Assembly: GCA_963793245.1 (NCBI GenBank)
Contig: CAWBZG010000003.1
Span: 62,001 to 126,000, forward strand
Direction: 5' to 3'
Length of the DNA: 64,000 bases
Origin: CAXBBB01 sp963793245
GTDB lineage: Bacteria > Bacteroidota > Rhodothermia > Rhodothermales > BA12
Both the position numbers and the translations under genes were made by a program. The stretch's first letter is position 1. Every line of letters starts with the position of its first letter. Under the pieces are notes generated by a model. It was not told the origin of the DNA, made no database searches, and worked only from the letters and a program-made list of their open reading frames with translations. Below are positions 8,125-17,404 of this stretch, piece after piece.

Positions 8125-11064
8125 TCAAACCGATGCCGCGAGATGGAAACCTGGCAGGTCCTCCAGGACCTGCCAGATTCGAGCCATCGTCACAGCACCG
8201 TGCGCAGAAACCGTCCAGTGTGGCTGCGCTTCCACCTTGGCGACTTCCTCTGGCGTCCCCGCCGCGACGACTTGCCCGCCGCCGACGCCGCCTTCGGGTC
8301 CTACGTCGATCACGTAGTCGGAGCAGCGGATCACGTCGAGGTTGTGCTCGATCAGGATGACGCTGTGGCCCTGGTCGACGAGGGCGTCGAAGGCGCCGAG
8401 GAGTTTGCGTACGTCGTCGAAGTGGAGGCCGGTCGTCGGTTCGTCGAACAGGTAGAGCGTCCGGTCTTTGGCGCGCTTGCCCAGGATTGCTCCGAGTTTG
8501 ACGCGCTGCGCCTCGCCGCCTGAAAGCGTGTTGGCGGGTTGGCCGAGCGTGAGGTAACCCAGGCCGATGGCCTGCATCGGCAGCAGTTTGTTCTGGATCG
8601 GCGTTGCGTCCTCGAAGAATGCGACGGCTTCGTCGATCGTCATCGAGAGGATGTCGTGGACGTTTTTGCCGTTCCACTTGACTTCGAGCACTTCCTGCTT
8701 GAACCGCTTGCCCCGGCACGCCTCGCATTCGAGGTAGAGGTCGGCCAGAAACTGCATTTCAACCTTGACGACGCCCTCTCCCTCGCACGTCTCGCACCGA
8801 CCGCCCGGCACGTTGAACGAGAACGTCCCGGCGCGGTAGCCTCTGAGTTTGGCGGCGTGCGTGTCGGCCATCATCGACCGGACGGCGTCCCACGCCTTGA
8901 CGTAGGTAACGGGGTTCGAGCGGCTCGTCTTGCCGATGGGCGTCTGATCGACCATCTCGACGGCGTCGACCAACTCGGCTCCGATCAGCGCGTCGTGGCT
9001 GCCGACGCGGGTGCCCTCTTCGTACTGACCTTTGATGCGGCGCAGCGACTCGAACAGCGTGTCGTGAACGAGCGTGCTCTTGCCGCTTCCGCTGACGCCG
9101 GTCACGCACGTCACCATGCCCAGCGGAAATGCCACGTCGACGTTTTGCAGGTTGTGCTCACGCGCGCCTTCGATCAGAATCGCGTGCTCTGGGTCGTAGT
9201 GGCGTCGGCCTTCTGGTGTCGGAATCTGCATCCGACCGCTCAGGTAGTTGCCCGTCAGCGTGTCGGCTTGGAGCAGGTCGGTGTAGGGTCCTTCGAAGAC
9301 GACGTGTCCGCCCAGTCGTCCGCTGCCGGGGCCGATGTCGACGACGTGATCGGCGCGGCGCATCATGTCGGGTTCGTGCTCGACGACGAGGACGGTGTTG
9401 CCCAGGTCGCGCAGGCCTTCCAGAATGGCGATCAGTCGCCCCGTGTCGCGCGGATGGAGGCCGATGCTGGGTTCGTCGAGCACGTATAGGCTGCCGACCA
9501 GACTCGATCCCAGGCTCGTGGCGAGGTTGATGCGCTGCCCCTCGCCGCCCGATAGCGTCTGGCTCAGTCGGTCGAGCGAGAGGTAGTCGAAGCCGACTTC
9601 GACGAGGTAGCCCAGCCGCCGTCGCACTTCGTCCAGGATGCTCCCTGCGATGGCAACTTGGTGCGCCGTCGTCGGCAGGTTGTCGAAGAACGCTCGCGCG
9701 TCGGCTGTCGTGAGTTCGCAGATCTCGCCGATGGTTTTGCCGCCGACCTGAACGTAGCGCGCCTGATCGCGGACGCGGTGACCGTCGCAATCGGGGCAGG
9801 TCGTGTAGCCTCGGAAGCGCGCCGCGTAGATGCGATAGTGCATCTTGTAGTTCTTCTTGGCGAGGAAGGCGAAGAAGCCGTCGACGCCGTCGTACGTGCC
9901 GCCGCCTTTCCACAGGAAATCGCGCTGCTCGCTGGTCAGCTTGGCGTAGGGCGTGTCGATGGGGAACCCCATTTTGGCCGCCTCGCGGATCAGATCGCGG
10001 AAGTGCGTGCTCCACTTCTCGGTCCGAAACGGAGCCAGCGCGCCCTGCCGGATCGTGAGTTGCGCGTTTGGGATGACGAGTTCGGGGTCGACGCCGGGCA
10101 CGCGTCCGAAGCCCTGACACGTCGGGCACGCGCCGACCGGACTGTTGAACGAGAACAGCAGCGGCGTCGGCTCCTCGAAGTCCATCCCGTCGCGCTCGAA
10201 GTGCTCCGAAAACGAAAGCGGCTCGGGCGTCTCCTCGCCATCGCGCGCGACCGGAAACACCTCGCACCGTCCCTCACCTTCGCGAAACGCCTGCTCGACA
10301 CTGTCGGCGATGCGGTTCTGACCGGCTTCGTCGTCGGGCCGAATCACCAAGCGGTCGACCAGCACGCGCAGTCGAGTCCGAGGCGTCTTGACATCCGACG
10401 GCTCAACCTCGTTCAGGTCGACGATTTCGGGTCCGGCGCCCTTCTTCTCCTGCGCTTTTGTCGGCAGCGTGACGACGCGGAAAAAACCGCGCTGCCGCAT
10501 CGTGTCGAGTTCGTCGGGCACCTTGAAGCCCTTGTGCTTGGGCAACTCGAACGTCAGGTAGGCGCGCTGTCCGTCCGGCATGCGCTCGGCCATCTCGACG
10601 GCGGCACTGCGTGGACTGTCTTTGGTCACCACCTCGCCGCTGATCGGCGAAATCGTCGTGCCGATGCGCGCGTAGAGCAGGCGCAGGTAGTCGTACACCT
10701 CGGTTTGCGTCGCGACGGTCGAGCGCGGGTTGTTGCTCGTCGTCGTCTGCTGGATCGCCATCGCCGGAGCCAGACCGCTGATGTAGTCGACGTCCGGCTT
10801 GTCCATGCGCGCCAGAAACTGCCGCGCGTAGCTGCTCAGGCTTTCGACGTAGCGCCGCTGCCCCTCGGCATAAATCGTGTCGAACGCGAGGCTCGACTTA
10901 CCGCTTCCGCTCGGCCCCGTCACGACGATCAGTCGACCGTGCGGCAGGTCGAGATCGAAGCCTTTTAGGTTGTGCTGGCGCACGCCGCGCAGCACCAGCG
11001 TCCGGTCGCGCAGGCGTTTGGCGGTTGGCGTAGCGGCAGGTTTGGGAGCGGGCGAGGCGGGCAT
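8125..11064 (-). CDS. uvrA: UvrABC excinuclease subunit A; last residues frame-shifted
   Basis: DNA-damage recognition ATPase of nucleotide excision repair, acting with UvrB and UvrC, which are not in the window. The ATG at 11064 gives about 979 residues. An upstream in-frame start exists but lacks family similarity. Both ABC units are complete: Walker A GPSGSGKSSLAFDT and GVSGSGKSTLVHDT; signatures LSGGEGQRINLA and LSGGEAQRVKLG; zinc-module cysteines in CPTCQGFG and in CETCEGEG...CEACRGKR. The C-terminus is abnormal. After EEVAKVEA the usual ending SHTGRFLRTVL with a stop at 8190-8192 is present in the +1 frame. One extra base at about 8226 diverts the ORF to 8125 instead. Confidence 0.97.
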   Translation of the reverse strand: MPASPAPKPAATPTAKRLRDRTLVLRGVRQHNLKGFDLDLPHGRLIVVTGPSGSGKSSLAFDTIYAEGQRRYVESLSSYARQFLARMDKPDVDYISGLAPAMAIQQTTTSNNPRSTVATQTEVYDYLRLLYARIGTTISPISGEVVTKDSPRSAAVEMAERMPDGQRAYLTFELPKHKGFKVPDELDTMRQRGFFRVVTLPTKAQEKKGAGPEIVDLNEVEPSDVKTPRTRLRVLVDRLVIRPDDEAGQNRIADSVEQAFREGEGRCEVFPVARDGEETPEPLSFSEHFERDGMDFEEPTPLLFSFNSPVGACPTCQGFGRVPGVDPELVIPNAQLTIRQGALAPFRTEKWSTHFRDLIREAAKMGFPIDTPYAKLTSEQRDFLWKGGGTYDGVDGFFAFLAKKNYKMHYRIYAARFRGYTTCPDCDGHRVRDQARYVQVGGKTIGEICELTTADARAFFDNLPTTAHQVAIAGSILDEVRRRLGYLVEVGFDYLSLDRLSQTLSGGEGQRINLATSLGSSLVGSLYVLDEPSIGLHPRDTGRLIAILEGLRDLGNTVLVVEHEPDMMRRADHVVDIGPGSGRLGGHVVFEGPYTDLLQADTLTGNYLSGRMQIPTPEGRRHYDPEHAILIEGAREHNLQNVDVAFPLGMVTCVTGVSGSGKSTLVHDTLFESLRRIKGQYEEGTRVGSHDALIGAELVDAVEMVDQTPIGKTSRSNPVTYVKAWDAVRSMMADTHAAKLRGYRAGTFSFNVPGGRCETCEGEGVVKVEMQFLADLYLECEACRGKRFKQEVLEVKWNGKNVHDILSMTIDEAVAFFEDATPIQNKLLPMQAIGLGYLTLGQPANTLSGGEAQRVKLGAILGKRAKDRTLYLFDEPTTGLHFDDVRKLLGAFDALVDQGHSVILIEHNLDVIRCSDYVIDVGPEGGVGGGQVVAAGTPEEVAKVEAQPHWTVSAHGAVTMARIWQVLEDLPGFHLAASV
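8151..8176. repeat. Perfect inverted repeat overlapping the uvrA 3' end
   Basis: Two 12-bp arms, CTGGCAGGTCCT and AGGACCTGCCAG, are separated by 2 bp. It lies just past the expected uvrA stop (8190-8192) but inside the ORF as read. There is no T-run, so it could be a processing or 3'-protecting hairpin, or a dispersed repeat related to the CTGACAGGTT hairpin at 40702-40734. Confidence 0.6.
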
Positions 11065-11194
11065 CAGAGACGGTCGGATCGGCAGAGCATATGCCAACGC
11101 ACACGTACGGATCAGGATGCAGGGCAACGCGAGCGACTTTCGTCCCATTCACCTTTCCTCTATACTGCACAGAACGAACCAAACCGATGAGGCT

Positions 11195-13006
11195 ATGCGC
11201 ACGATTCTGTTCACTGTTCTCGCGCTGCTGTTTGTCGGCGACGCGCACGCCCAACAGACCGTCGTCATGGGCCGCCTGCTCACCGCCGACGGCGTTCCTG
11301 CGACGCAAGGGCACGTTTTCCTGGTGCGCAACGCCTTGGCCTTTCCGCGCGGCATTTTGCATACCGTCGAACCGGACGCGTCTGGTCGGTTCGAGATCAC
11401 GCTTGATGCACCCAAATTGCACACGCTGCGCTTTTCGGCACCGGTTCACAGGGCTACCGAGCATGCATTCTACGCTGAACCAGGCGACACCATCGAAGTC
11501 GACGTGAGACTGGGATCGTTGGCCTTCGATCCGGACCAGTTCACGATCAGCTACTCGCGCCCCTCTGCTCCGTCGTTGCGACTCAGGGACGGGTATTACG
11601 GCGCTCTGGATACGACTACGGTCAACCCTCGCTGGACGCGAGTGGAGGTGCCGGTAACTTCTGACGCTCCGTTCAGCGTAACGCTCCCCTCTCCGGGCGA
11701 CTCGCTGGTGTACGTGATGCGCGCTTCGGGTTGGCTGTCCGCAAACGACGAACTCACGTGGACGAGCAATCCCGGTGGAGGGGCGGTCGCAGTTGACCGA
11801 GGCGGTGACTACGAAACCCTGCTCGCCACGCCACGCGACTCGGTCAGCATAGCATTCGACCCGGCAGACTGGCCTCGCGAAGCGACGGCCCACGACGTGC
11901 GATGGATTCGCGGCTCGCAACGCGCCAAGCAGTTTCACGACATTGACGCGGACGTTCAACGCCGACGCGATGCACACCGTCGGCAGACTAGAGACCAACG
12001 CAACAGCGGCGTGATCGGCGCCCTGACCGAGACCGATTGGACGTCCGACGTGGCCGACCTGAAGCGAGCCGTCGAGCAAGCCGACGATCCTTTCGAGCGG
12101 GGCGTGCGGACGATGGCCTACCTACGTGTGGTCGGATCGGCGACGTACGGCAAAAGGGAAGGAATCGCCCTATTCGTCTCGCGCGACGAGGCTGAGCAGA
12201 TGCTGCAGACGCTCGCTCCCGACTCTCCGCTCTGGTCCTACAGGCCCAGCATAGCGCTCGCCGTCATTCGAATAGCCAGCGGACCGCCCCGCAGTCGGTC
12301 TGCAGAAGGCACGACACTGCTGCCCATGCCCGACCCGCTCCGCTCGGACCGGCGGATGAGCGCACGGTACCGCGACTACGCCCTCGCGCTCGCCAACCAC
12401 CCCGACACAACGGCTGCGCATCACTGGCTGCTATCCGGTATGCGCTACGGTGCCGACACCGACGACTACGTCACGTACAGCCGATTCGCGGCGCGCTTTT
12501 TCGAGCGATTCGCCGGGACCGCAGCAGGGGAGAGCGAGATGCGCCACATCAAATACGACGACAAAACGCCCCCCGGATCGCTGCTTCCCGACTTCGCCGT
12601 ACCGTCGCTCGACGACTCTGGCCGGATGATCCGTAGCGAGGATTTTAGAGGCAACCCCGTCTACGTCAGCTTCTGGGCGACGTGGTGCCGTCCCTGCCTA
12701 CCCAAGCTTGAGCGACTCGCCGCGCTGCACGAGCGATATGGTGACGATGGCCTTCAAATCCTCTCCGTCTCGACCGACTTCGACTCCAAGTACGCCATCG
12801 CCTACCGCGACGACCATCAACCGATGCCCTGGTCCAACGCATTCGTCGGAGCGGGCGAAGAGGCGCAGGACGGCTTGCTTGCGCAACTCGGCGTCTTAGG
12901 CATTCCGCACGGCATTCTGGTGGATGCTGAGGGCTACGTGGTCGCTGTCGACAAGGGCGGCGGCGATCTCGCAGCCGTCGTCGCAGCGCTGATGGAGCGG
13001 GAGTAG
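11195..13006 (+). CDS. TlpA-family thioredoxin-fold protein, exported
   Basis: Exported thiol-disulfide oxidoreductase-like protein of 603 residues. The ATG at 11195 begins the signal peptide MRTILFTVLALLFVGDAHAQ; the upstream in-frame ORF runs antisense to uvrA and is rejected. The first 470 residues resemble the Bacteroidota TlpA architecture, with an N-terminal carboxypeptidase-regulatory-like or DUF4369-like part and a helical middle. The C-terminal AhpC/TSA-thioredoxin domain has PGSLLPDFAVPSLDD, the active site WCRPC (Cys 498 and 501), and the cis-Pro region GIPHGILVDAEG. It probably reduces periplasmic disulfides or serves cytochrome c maturation. The substrate cannot be told from the sequence. 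Confidence 0.88.
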   Translation: MRTILFTVLALLFVGDAHAQQTVVMGRLLTADGVPATQGHVFLVRNALAFPRGILHTVEPDASGRFEITLDAPKLHTLRFSAPVHRATEHAFYAEPGDTIEVDVRLGSLAFDPDQFTISYSRPSAPSLRLRDGYYGALDTTTVNPRWTRVEVPVTSDAPFSVTLPSPGDSLVYVMRASGWLSANDELTWTSNPGGGAVAVDRGGDYETLLATPRDSVSIAFDPADWPREATAHDVRWIRGSQRAKQFHDIDADVQRRRDAHRRQTRDQRNSGVIGALTETDWTSDVADLKRAVEQADDPFERGVRTMAYLRVVGSATYGKREGIALFVSRDEAEQMLQTLAPDSPLWSYRPSIALAVIRIASGPPRSRSAEGTTLLPMPDPLRSDRRMSARYRDYALALANHPDTTAAHHWLLSGMRYGADTDDYVTYSRFAARFFERFAGTAAGESEMRHIKYDDKTPPGSLLPDFAVPSLDDSGRMIRSEDFRGNPVYVSFWATWCRPCLPKLERLAALHERYGDDGLQILSVSTDFDSKYAIAYRDDHQPMPWSNAFVGAGEEAQDGLLAQLGVLGIPHGILVDAEGYVVAVDKGGGDLAAVVAALMERE

Positions 13007-13201
13007 CCGTTGCCGATAACGAGGCGACGTGGCAACCTCATTGAGCAGCGCAGTGAATCACCGACTGAACTGTGCTCGGAGCGACGAGAAAGGGCGGTTA
13101 CACAGTAATCAGCGACACCTTAGATGACTGCTTATGCGGCACGTGGAGCCTAATGGACTAGGTTTTCGGATCTCACTCATCACCCAACCGAGACCAGACC
13201 C

Positions 13202-13774
13202 ATGACCCAGAGCATGAACACCGAAAGTCCCTACCTGAGCCACATCCGCATTGCCGGTTGGTCCCTCGTCGCACTCCTGCTGCTGCTTCCGTTCGTCGCG
13301 ATGCAGTTCAGCGACGAAGTGGTTTGGACCGCAGGCGACTTCGTCGTCGCAGGCCTCATGCTCGGAAGCGTAGGGCTGGGCTTCGAGTTCGTCGCGCGGC
13401 AGACGCGGCGGGGGGCGCATCGGTGGGCCAGCGTCATCGCTATCGTCGGGGTGTTCCTGCTGGTCTGGATAAACGGCGCCGTGGGCATCATCGGAGACGA
13501 AGGCAACTTGGGCAATCTGCTCTACTTCGGCGTGCTTGCCGTCGGACTGCTGGGCGCGCTATCCGCCCGCTTCCGATCCGGCGGGATGGCGCTGACGATG
13601 GGCGCGATGGGCCTTGCTCAGATCATCGCCCTTCCGACTGCGTGGATGCTGGGATGGAGCGAGGCGGAAACGGTTCTGTCGCCCGAGACGCTGGGCGTGA
13701 CGGCCCTGTTCGTAGCGCTTTGGCTGGCGTCGGCGCTCTTCTTTCGCAGTGCGGCGCAGCAGGAATCAGAGTAG
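13202..13774 (+). CDS. Hypothetical polytopic membrane protein
   Basis: A 190-residue hydrophobic protein with about six predicted transmembrane segments: GWSLVALLLLLPFVAM, FVVAGLMLGSVGLGF, ASVIAIVGVFLLVWI, LLYFGVLAVGLLGAL, ALTMGAMGLAQIIA and VTALFVALWLASALFF. A motif INGAVGIIGDEGN lies between helices 3 and 4. I recognise no named family with certainty, though small proteins of this layout are common in Bacteroidota. It may start at 13202 or at the second ATG, 13214. It stands alone between tlpA-like and peptidase genes. Confidence 0.75.
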   Translation: MTQSMNTESPYLSHIRIAGWSLVALLLLLPFVAMQFSDEVVWTAGDFVVAGLMLGSVGLGFEFVARQTRRGAHRWASVIAIVGVFLLVWINGAVGIIGDEGNLGNLLYFGVLAVGLLGALSARFRSGGMALTMGAMGLAQIIALPTAWMLGWSEAETVLSPETLGVTALFVALWLASALFFRSAAQQESE

Positions 13775-13858
13775 TTGCCGAACGGCGAAACCCGCCCGAG
13801 CAGTCGACAGAGCCGAAAGGTCAGACGGTGGTTGTACGTCCACTGCGTCGCGCGACGT

Positions 13859-13866
13859 TACTTTGG
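13859..13866 (+). promoter_or_regulatory. Bacteroidota-type -7 box (TACTTTGG)
   Basis: TACTTTG fits the TAnnTTTG -7 consensus of Bacteroidota. It lies 26 nt before the peptidase start codon at 13892. A TTG at 13832-13834 could serve as the -33 element, although the 24-bp spacer is longer than usual. Confidence 0.4.
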
Positions 13867-13891
13867 AGACTCCACACCATTCTCTGCTCCG

Positions 13892-15730
13892 ATGCCCGCA
13901 CGTCTGCTCGCTGTTCTCCTACTTTTTGCCCTCGGCATCGTCCCGCTGGCCCGCGCGCAACAGGCCGGTCCGGTCTTCGAGGACGGGCAGGCGCAGGTCG
14001 TCCCGGCGTTCGAGAACCCGGACGACTGGATCCGCGAGGAGTTGTGGGTCGAAACCGAGTTCGACTCGGACGGCGACGGTGAGATGGACCGTGTCCACGT
14101 AGCCGTGACGCGACAGGCGCAGACCAATGCCGGACTCAAGGTGCCGGTCGTCTATGAGACGAGTCCGTACTTCGCGGGGACGGCGTCGCTGGGCGATCTG
14201 TTCTGGAACGTCGAGCACGAAATCGGCGATACGCCGCCCGCTCGCCCCGCCGCGCAGAAGTTCGAGGCACGCAACGGTCCGGGCATCTCGCAGTCGCAGG
14301 AGCGCGACTGGTTGCCGCGCGGATTCGCCGTCGTCCACTCGTCCTCGCCGGGGACGGGCCTATCACAGGGCTGCCCGACGGTCGGCGGATCGAACGAAGC
14401 GCTCGCGCCCAAAGCAGTCGTCGACTGGCTCAACGGTCGGGCGCGCGGCTTCACGTCGGCCCAAGGCGGTGAAGAAGTGACAGCCGACTGGTCGACTGGA
14501 AAAGTCGGCATGACGGGCACGTCGTACAACGGCGCGCTGCCGGTCATGGCGGCCACGACGGGCGTCGACGGACTCGAAGCGATCATCCCGATTGCACCGG
14601 TCACGTCGTGGTACCTCTACTACCGCTCGAACGGCGCCGTCCGCAGTCCGGGCGGCTACCTGGGCGAAGACGCCGACGTGCTCTACGACTTCATCCACAG
14701 CCGCGACTCGGACCGCTGGGACTATTGCAACCAGACGTATCGGGACGGCGAAATGGCCGAAGGCTTGTCGCGCGAAACGGGTGACCTGACGCCGTTCTGG
14801 GCGTCGCGCGACTACATCGCCCAGGCCGGAAACGTCCGCGCCGCTACGCTGATGGCGCACGGCTTCAACGACTGGAACGTGATGACCGAGAACAGCTTCC
14901 TATTCGCCAAAGCGCTCGAAAACCGCGGCGTGCCGGTCCAATACTACTACCACCAGCAGGGCCACGGTGGAGCGCCTCCGATGCGGCTGATGAACCGCTG
15001 GTTCACGCGCTACCTCTACGGCGTCGACAACGGCGTCGAAGAAGATCCGCGCGCCTGGATCGTCCGCGAGAACGACGACCGCATGGAGCCGACGCCCTAC
15101 GCCACGTTCCCCAACCCCGAATCGGCTTCGGTCCCGCTCTACGCGAGGGCCACGCGCGCCACGCCCGACGGCGGCAACATGATGGGCGGCCTGAGCCTGA
15201 CGCGCGACGACGACACCCAAGGAACCGCAGTGCTGTCCGACGACGTGTCGCAGGACGGCCAATCGCTTTCTGGTTTCGCGCCCAACGCCGCTCGCCTGCT
15301 CTACGTCACGCCGCGCTTGCAAACGCCGCTGCACCTGTCGGGCGTGACGCGCGTGTCGATGCGCGTCGCCGTCAACAAGCCGTCGGCCAACGTGTCGGTC
15401 TGGCTCGTCTCGCTGCCGTGGTCGGACGGATGGCGCAAAGCGGGCGGTGGTCTCACGCGCGGCTGGGCCGATCCGCAGAACGCTCGCGCCCTCGACAGCA
15501 GCGCCCCGCTCGTGCCCGGCGAGTTCGTCGACCTCTCGTTCGACCTGCAGCCCGACGACGAGATCGTCGCCGCCGGACAGATGCTCGGCCTGATGGTGTT
15601 TTCGAGCGATCCCGAGTTCTTGCTCCATCCCGAAGCCGGTACCCAACTCACGCTCGACCAGGATGCGCTGATGATCGAATTGCCCGTCGTCGGAGGCGAA
15701 GCAGCTTTGAGCGCGGCGTTCGGACGGTAA
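13892..15730 (+). CDS. S15-family peptidase/acyl hydrolase (CocE / X-Pro dipeptidyl-peptidase type), exported
   Basis: Exported serine hydrolase of 612 residues. The start at 13892 begins a signal peptide MPARLLAVLLLFALGIVPLA ending near RAQQ. The alpha/beta-hydrolase part holds the nucleophile elbow GMTGTSYNG (Ser 211), the acid in HGFNDWNV (Asp 327) and the base in QQGHGGAPP (His 358). The C-terminal about 200 residues form the jelly-roll PepX_C domain (TRVSMRVAVNKPSANVSVWL). Family members cleave Xaa-Pro dipeptides or hydrolyse esters, and the sequence alone does not decide which. It is followed after 19 bp by a small lipoprotein. Confidence 0.9.
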   Translation: MPARLLAVLLLFALGIVPLARAQQAGPVFEDGQAQVVPAFENPDDWIREELWVETEFDSDGDGEMDRVHVAVTRQAQTNAGLKVPVVYETSPYFAGTASLGDLFWNVEHEIGDTPPARPAAQKFEARNGPGISQSQERDWLPRGFAVVHSSSPGTGLSQGCPTVGGSNEALAPKAVVDWLNGRARGFTSAQGGEEVTADWSTGKVGMTGTSYNGALPVMAATTGVDGLEAIIPIAPVTSWYLYYRSNGAVRSPGGYLGEDADVLYDFIHSRDSDRWDYCNQTYRDGEMAEGLSRETGDLTPFWASRDYIAQAGNVRAATLMAHGFNDWNVMTENSFLFAKALENRGVPVQYYYHQQGHGGAPPMRLMNRWFTRYLYGVDNGVEEDPRAWIVRENDDRMEPTPYATFPNPESASVPLYARATRATPDGGNMMGGLSLTRDDDTQGTAVLSDDVSQDGQSLSGFAPNAARLLYVTPRLQTPLHLSGVTRVSMRVAVNKPSANVSVWLVSLPWSDGWRKAGGGLTRGWADPQNARALDSSAPLVPGEFVDLSFDLQPDDEIVAAGQMLGLMVFSSDPEFLLHPEAGTQLTLDQDALMIELPVVGGEAALSAAFGR

Positions 15731-15749
15731 TCTCACCAATCTTATCGAC

Positions 15750-16127
15750 ATGCTCCGATTAGTTGCGTTTCTCCTCCTGACCGTTCCCGCCGCTTCGGGG
15801 TGTAGTGCGCTCTGCCCCGATAGCGATGGGGAGCGTCAAAGTGCGTGCGAGCGGCAGGTCGAGGCGGGACGAGACGACGCGCGTCGCGGATGGCGAAATA
15901 CCAAAGAGGCACGAGACGAGGCGAGTAGGCCCAAAAAGGCTAGCTTCGAATCCGAGTTGAAGCGCGGTATGACGCCGGACGAACTGCGCGAGGCAGCCGG
16001 GGCGCCCAATCGTCGACAGGTTGCGGACGGGCGTGAGACGTGGTCGTTCGATGTGGACGGCTCGCGCGCTCTGAATGTCATCCTCGTCGACGGGGCCGTC
16101 ACCGGGTGGCGCTACGTCACACGGTAA
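15750..16127 (+). CDS. BamE/SmpA-like lipoprotein
   Basis: A 125-residue lipoprotein. The signal and lipobox (VPAASGC) predict lipidation at Cys 18. A charged linker rich in Arg/Glu/Lys runs to about residue 70. It is followed by a SmpA/OmlA-like fold: LKRGMTPDELREAAGAPNRR, ETWSFDVDG, LNVILVDGAVTGW. This two-helix, three-strand pattern is shared with BamE and many unrelated small lipoproteins, so a role in outer-membrane assembly is possible but unproven. It sits between the peptidase and the transhydrogenase operon. Confidence 0.75.
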   Translation: MLRLVAFLLLTVPAASGCSALCPDSDGERQSACERQVEAGRDDARRGWRNTKEARDEASRPKKASFESELKRGMTPDELREAAGAPNRRQVADGRETWSFDVDGSRALNVILVDGAVTGWRYVTR

Positions 16128-16209
16128 GCGCGCGGCTCAGTGACCTCACGATTGTGAAGGGTCGAGCGCGGTTCACTTCGTACGTTCCGCCAACTCCACT
16201 CCGACCTCC

Positions 16210-17331
16210 ATGCCGCTCACCCTCGGCGTTCCGCGCGAAACCGCTCCGGGCGAGACGCGCGTCGCCCTTTCGCCCGAAACCGCGGGCCGTCTGATCAAGG
16301 ACGGATTCGCCGTCGTCGTGGCGCCCGGAGCCGGAGCCGGCGCGTTCCACTCGGACGCCGACTACCAGGCCGCCGGATGCTCGATCGGCGACGCGTTCGC
16401 TGCCGACGTGCTGCTGTGCGTATCGCCGCCGCCTTCCGAGAAGATGCGCCCGGAGCAGACGCTCGTCGGCCTGATGGATCCGCTGGGCGACCCGGCCCGG
16501 ATGCAGCGATTGGCCGCGTCCGGCGCGACCGTTCTGGCGATGGAGCTAGTGCCGCGCACGTCCAGAGCGCAGAAGATGGACGCGCTCTCCGCGCTGTCGA
16601 GTCTGGCGGGCTACCGCGCGGCGCTAGTGGCGGCGACTCTCCTGCCCAAGTTCTTCCCTCTACTCACCACGGCAGCGGGCACGCTGCGTCCGGCGCAGGT
16701 GCTCATCTTGGGAGCAGGCGTGGCAGGTTTGCAGGCGATTGCGACGGCGCGCAGGCTGGGCGCTCGCGTGTCGGCGTACGACGTGCGGGCGGCGTCGGCG
16801 GAAGAGGTGCGCAGCCTGGGCGCGACGTTCGTCGAGTTGGATCTGGGCGCGGGCGATGCCCAAGATGCCGGTGGCTACGCCAAAGCCCTCGCCGACGACG
16901 AGGCCGAGCGGCAGGTCCGCGCCTTGGCGCTGCACGTCGCCAAGGCCGACGTCGTCATCACGACCGCGCTGATTCCCGGACGCAAGGCGCCGCTGCTCGT
17001 GAGCGCCGAAGCAGTTGGGGCGATGGCGCCCGGTTCGGTCGTCGTCGATCTGGCGGCGCCGGGCGGCGGCAACTGCGCGCTGACTCAGGTCGGCGAGACG
17101 GTCGTGTCGGGCGGCGTGTCGATCATTGGCCCGGCCAACATCACGTCGGAGATGCCGGTCCACGCCTCGTTGGTGTACGGACGGACGCTGTCGGCGCTAG
17201 TCAGCCTGATCGCCGGGCCAGACGGGTTGACGCTCGACTTGGAAGACGACATCGTGCAGGGAGCGCTGGTAGCGCAGGGCGGAGCGGTCGTGCACCCGCG
17301 CGTGCTGGCGATGTTGGAAGCAGCGCAGTAG
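16210..17331 (+). CDS. pntAA: NAD(P) transhydrogenase subunit alpha, part 1
   Basis: NAD(H)-binding domain I of the proton-translocating transhydrogenase, 373 residues, soluble and membrane-associated. It starts LTLGVPRETAPGETRVALSP, the conserved alanine dehydrogenase/PNT N-terminus. The NAD-binding fold is LILGAGVAGLQAIATARRLG with VSAYDVRAAS. The mobile-loop region VDLAAPGGGNCALTQ and VSIIGPANITSEMPVHAS are also as expected. With the next two genes it forms the split three-subunit enzyme that couples NADH-to-NADP hydride transfer to proton translocation. The proteins are encoded in order domain I, then the two membrane/NADP parts. Confidence 0.96.
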   Translation: MPLTLGVPRETAPGETRVALSPETAGRLIKDGFAVVVAPGAGAGAFHSDADYQAAGCSIGDAFAADVLLCVSPPPSEKMRPEQTLVGLMDPLGDPARMQRLAASGATVLAMELVPRTSRAQKMDALSALSSLAGYRAALVAATLLPKFFPLLTTAAGTLRPAQVLILGAGVAGLQAIATARRLGARVSAYDVRAASAEEVRSLGATFVELDLGAGDAQDAGGYAKALADDEAERQVRALALHVAKADVVITTALIPGRKAPLLVSAEAVGAMAPGSVVVDLAAPGGGNCALTQVGETVVSGGVSIIGPANITSEMPVHASLVYGRTLSALVSLIAGPDGLTLDLEDDIVQGALVAQGGAVVHPRVLAMLEAAQ

Positions 17332-17348
17332 CGGTGGGGACTTGAAGC

Positions 17349-17368
17349 GGGCGATTCATGAATCGCCC
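17349..17368. repeat. 20-bp perfect palindrome between pntAA and pntAB
   Basis: GGGCGATTCA is followed at once by its reverse complement. A similar GGCGATTCATGAATCGCC core is widespread as a dispersed repeat in environmental bacteria (recollection, not checked). Within this operon a transcript hairpin could set subunit ratios or protect an mRNA end. Confidence 0.6.
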
Positions 17369-17404
17369 TTACTGACTATCGATCACTTGTAGACCTTTCT
17401 TTTT

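Noticed and set aside
8539..10968. Long plus-strand ORFs antisense to uvrA (316 and 436 residues)
   Set aside because: They are exact complements of conserved uvrA codons and have no motif of their own.
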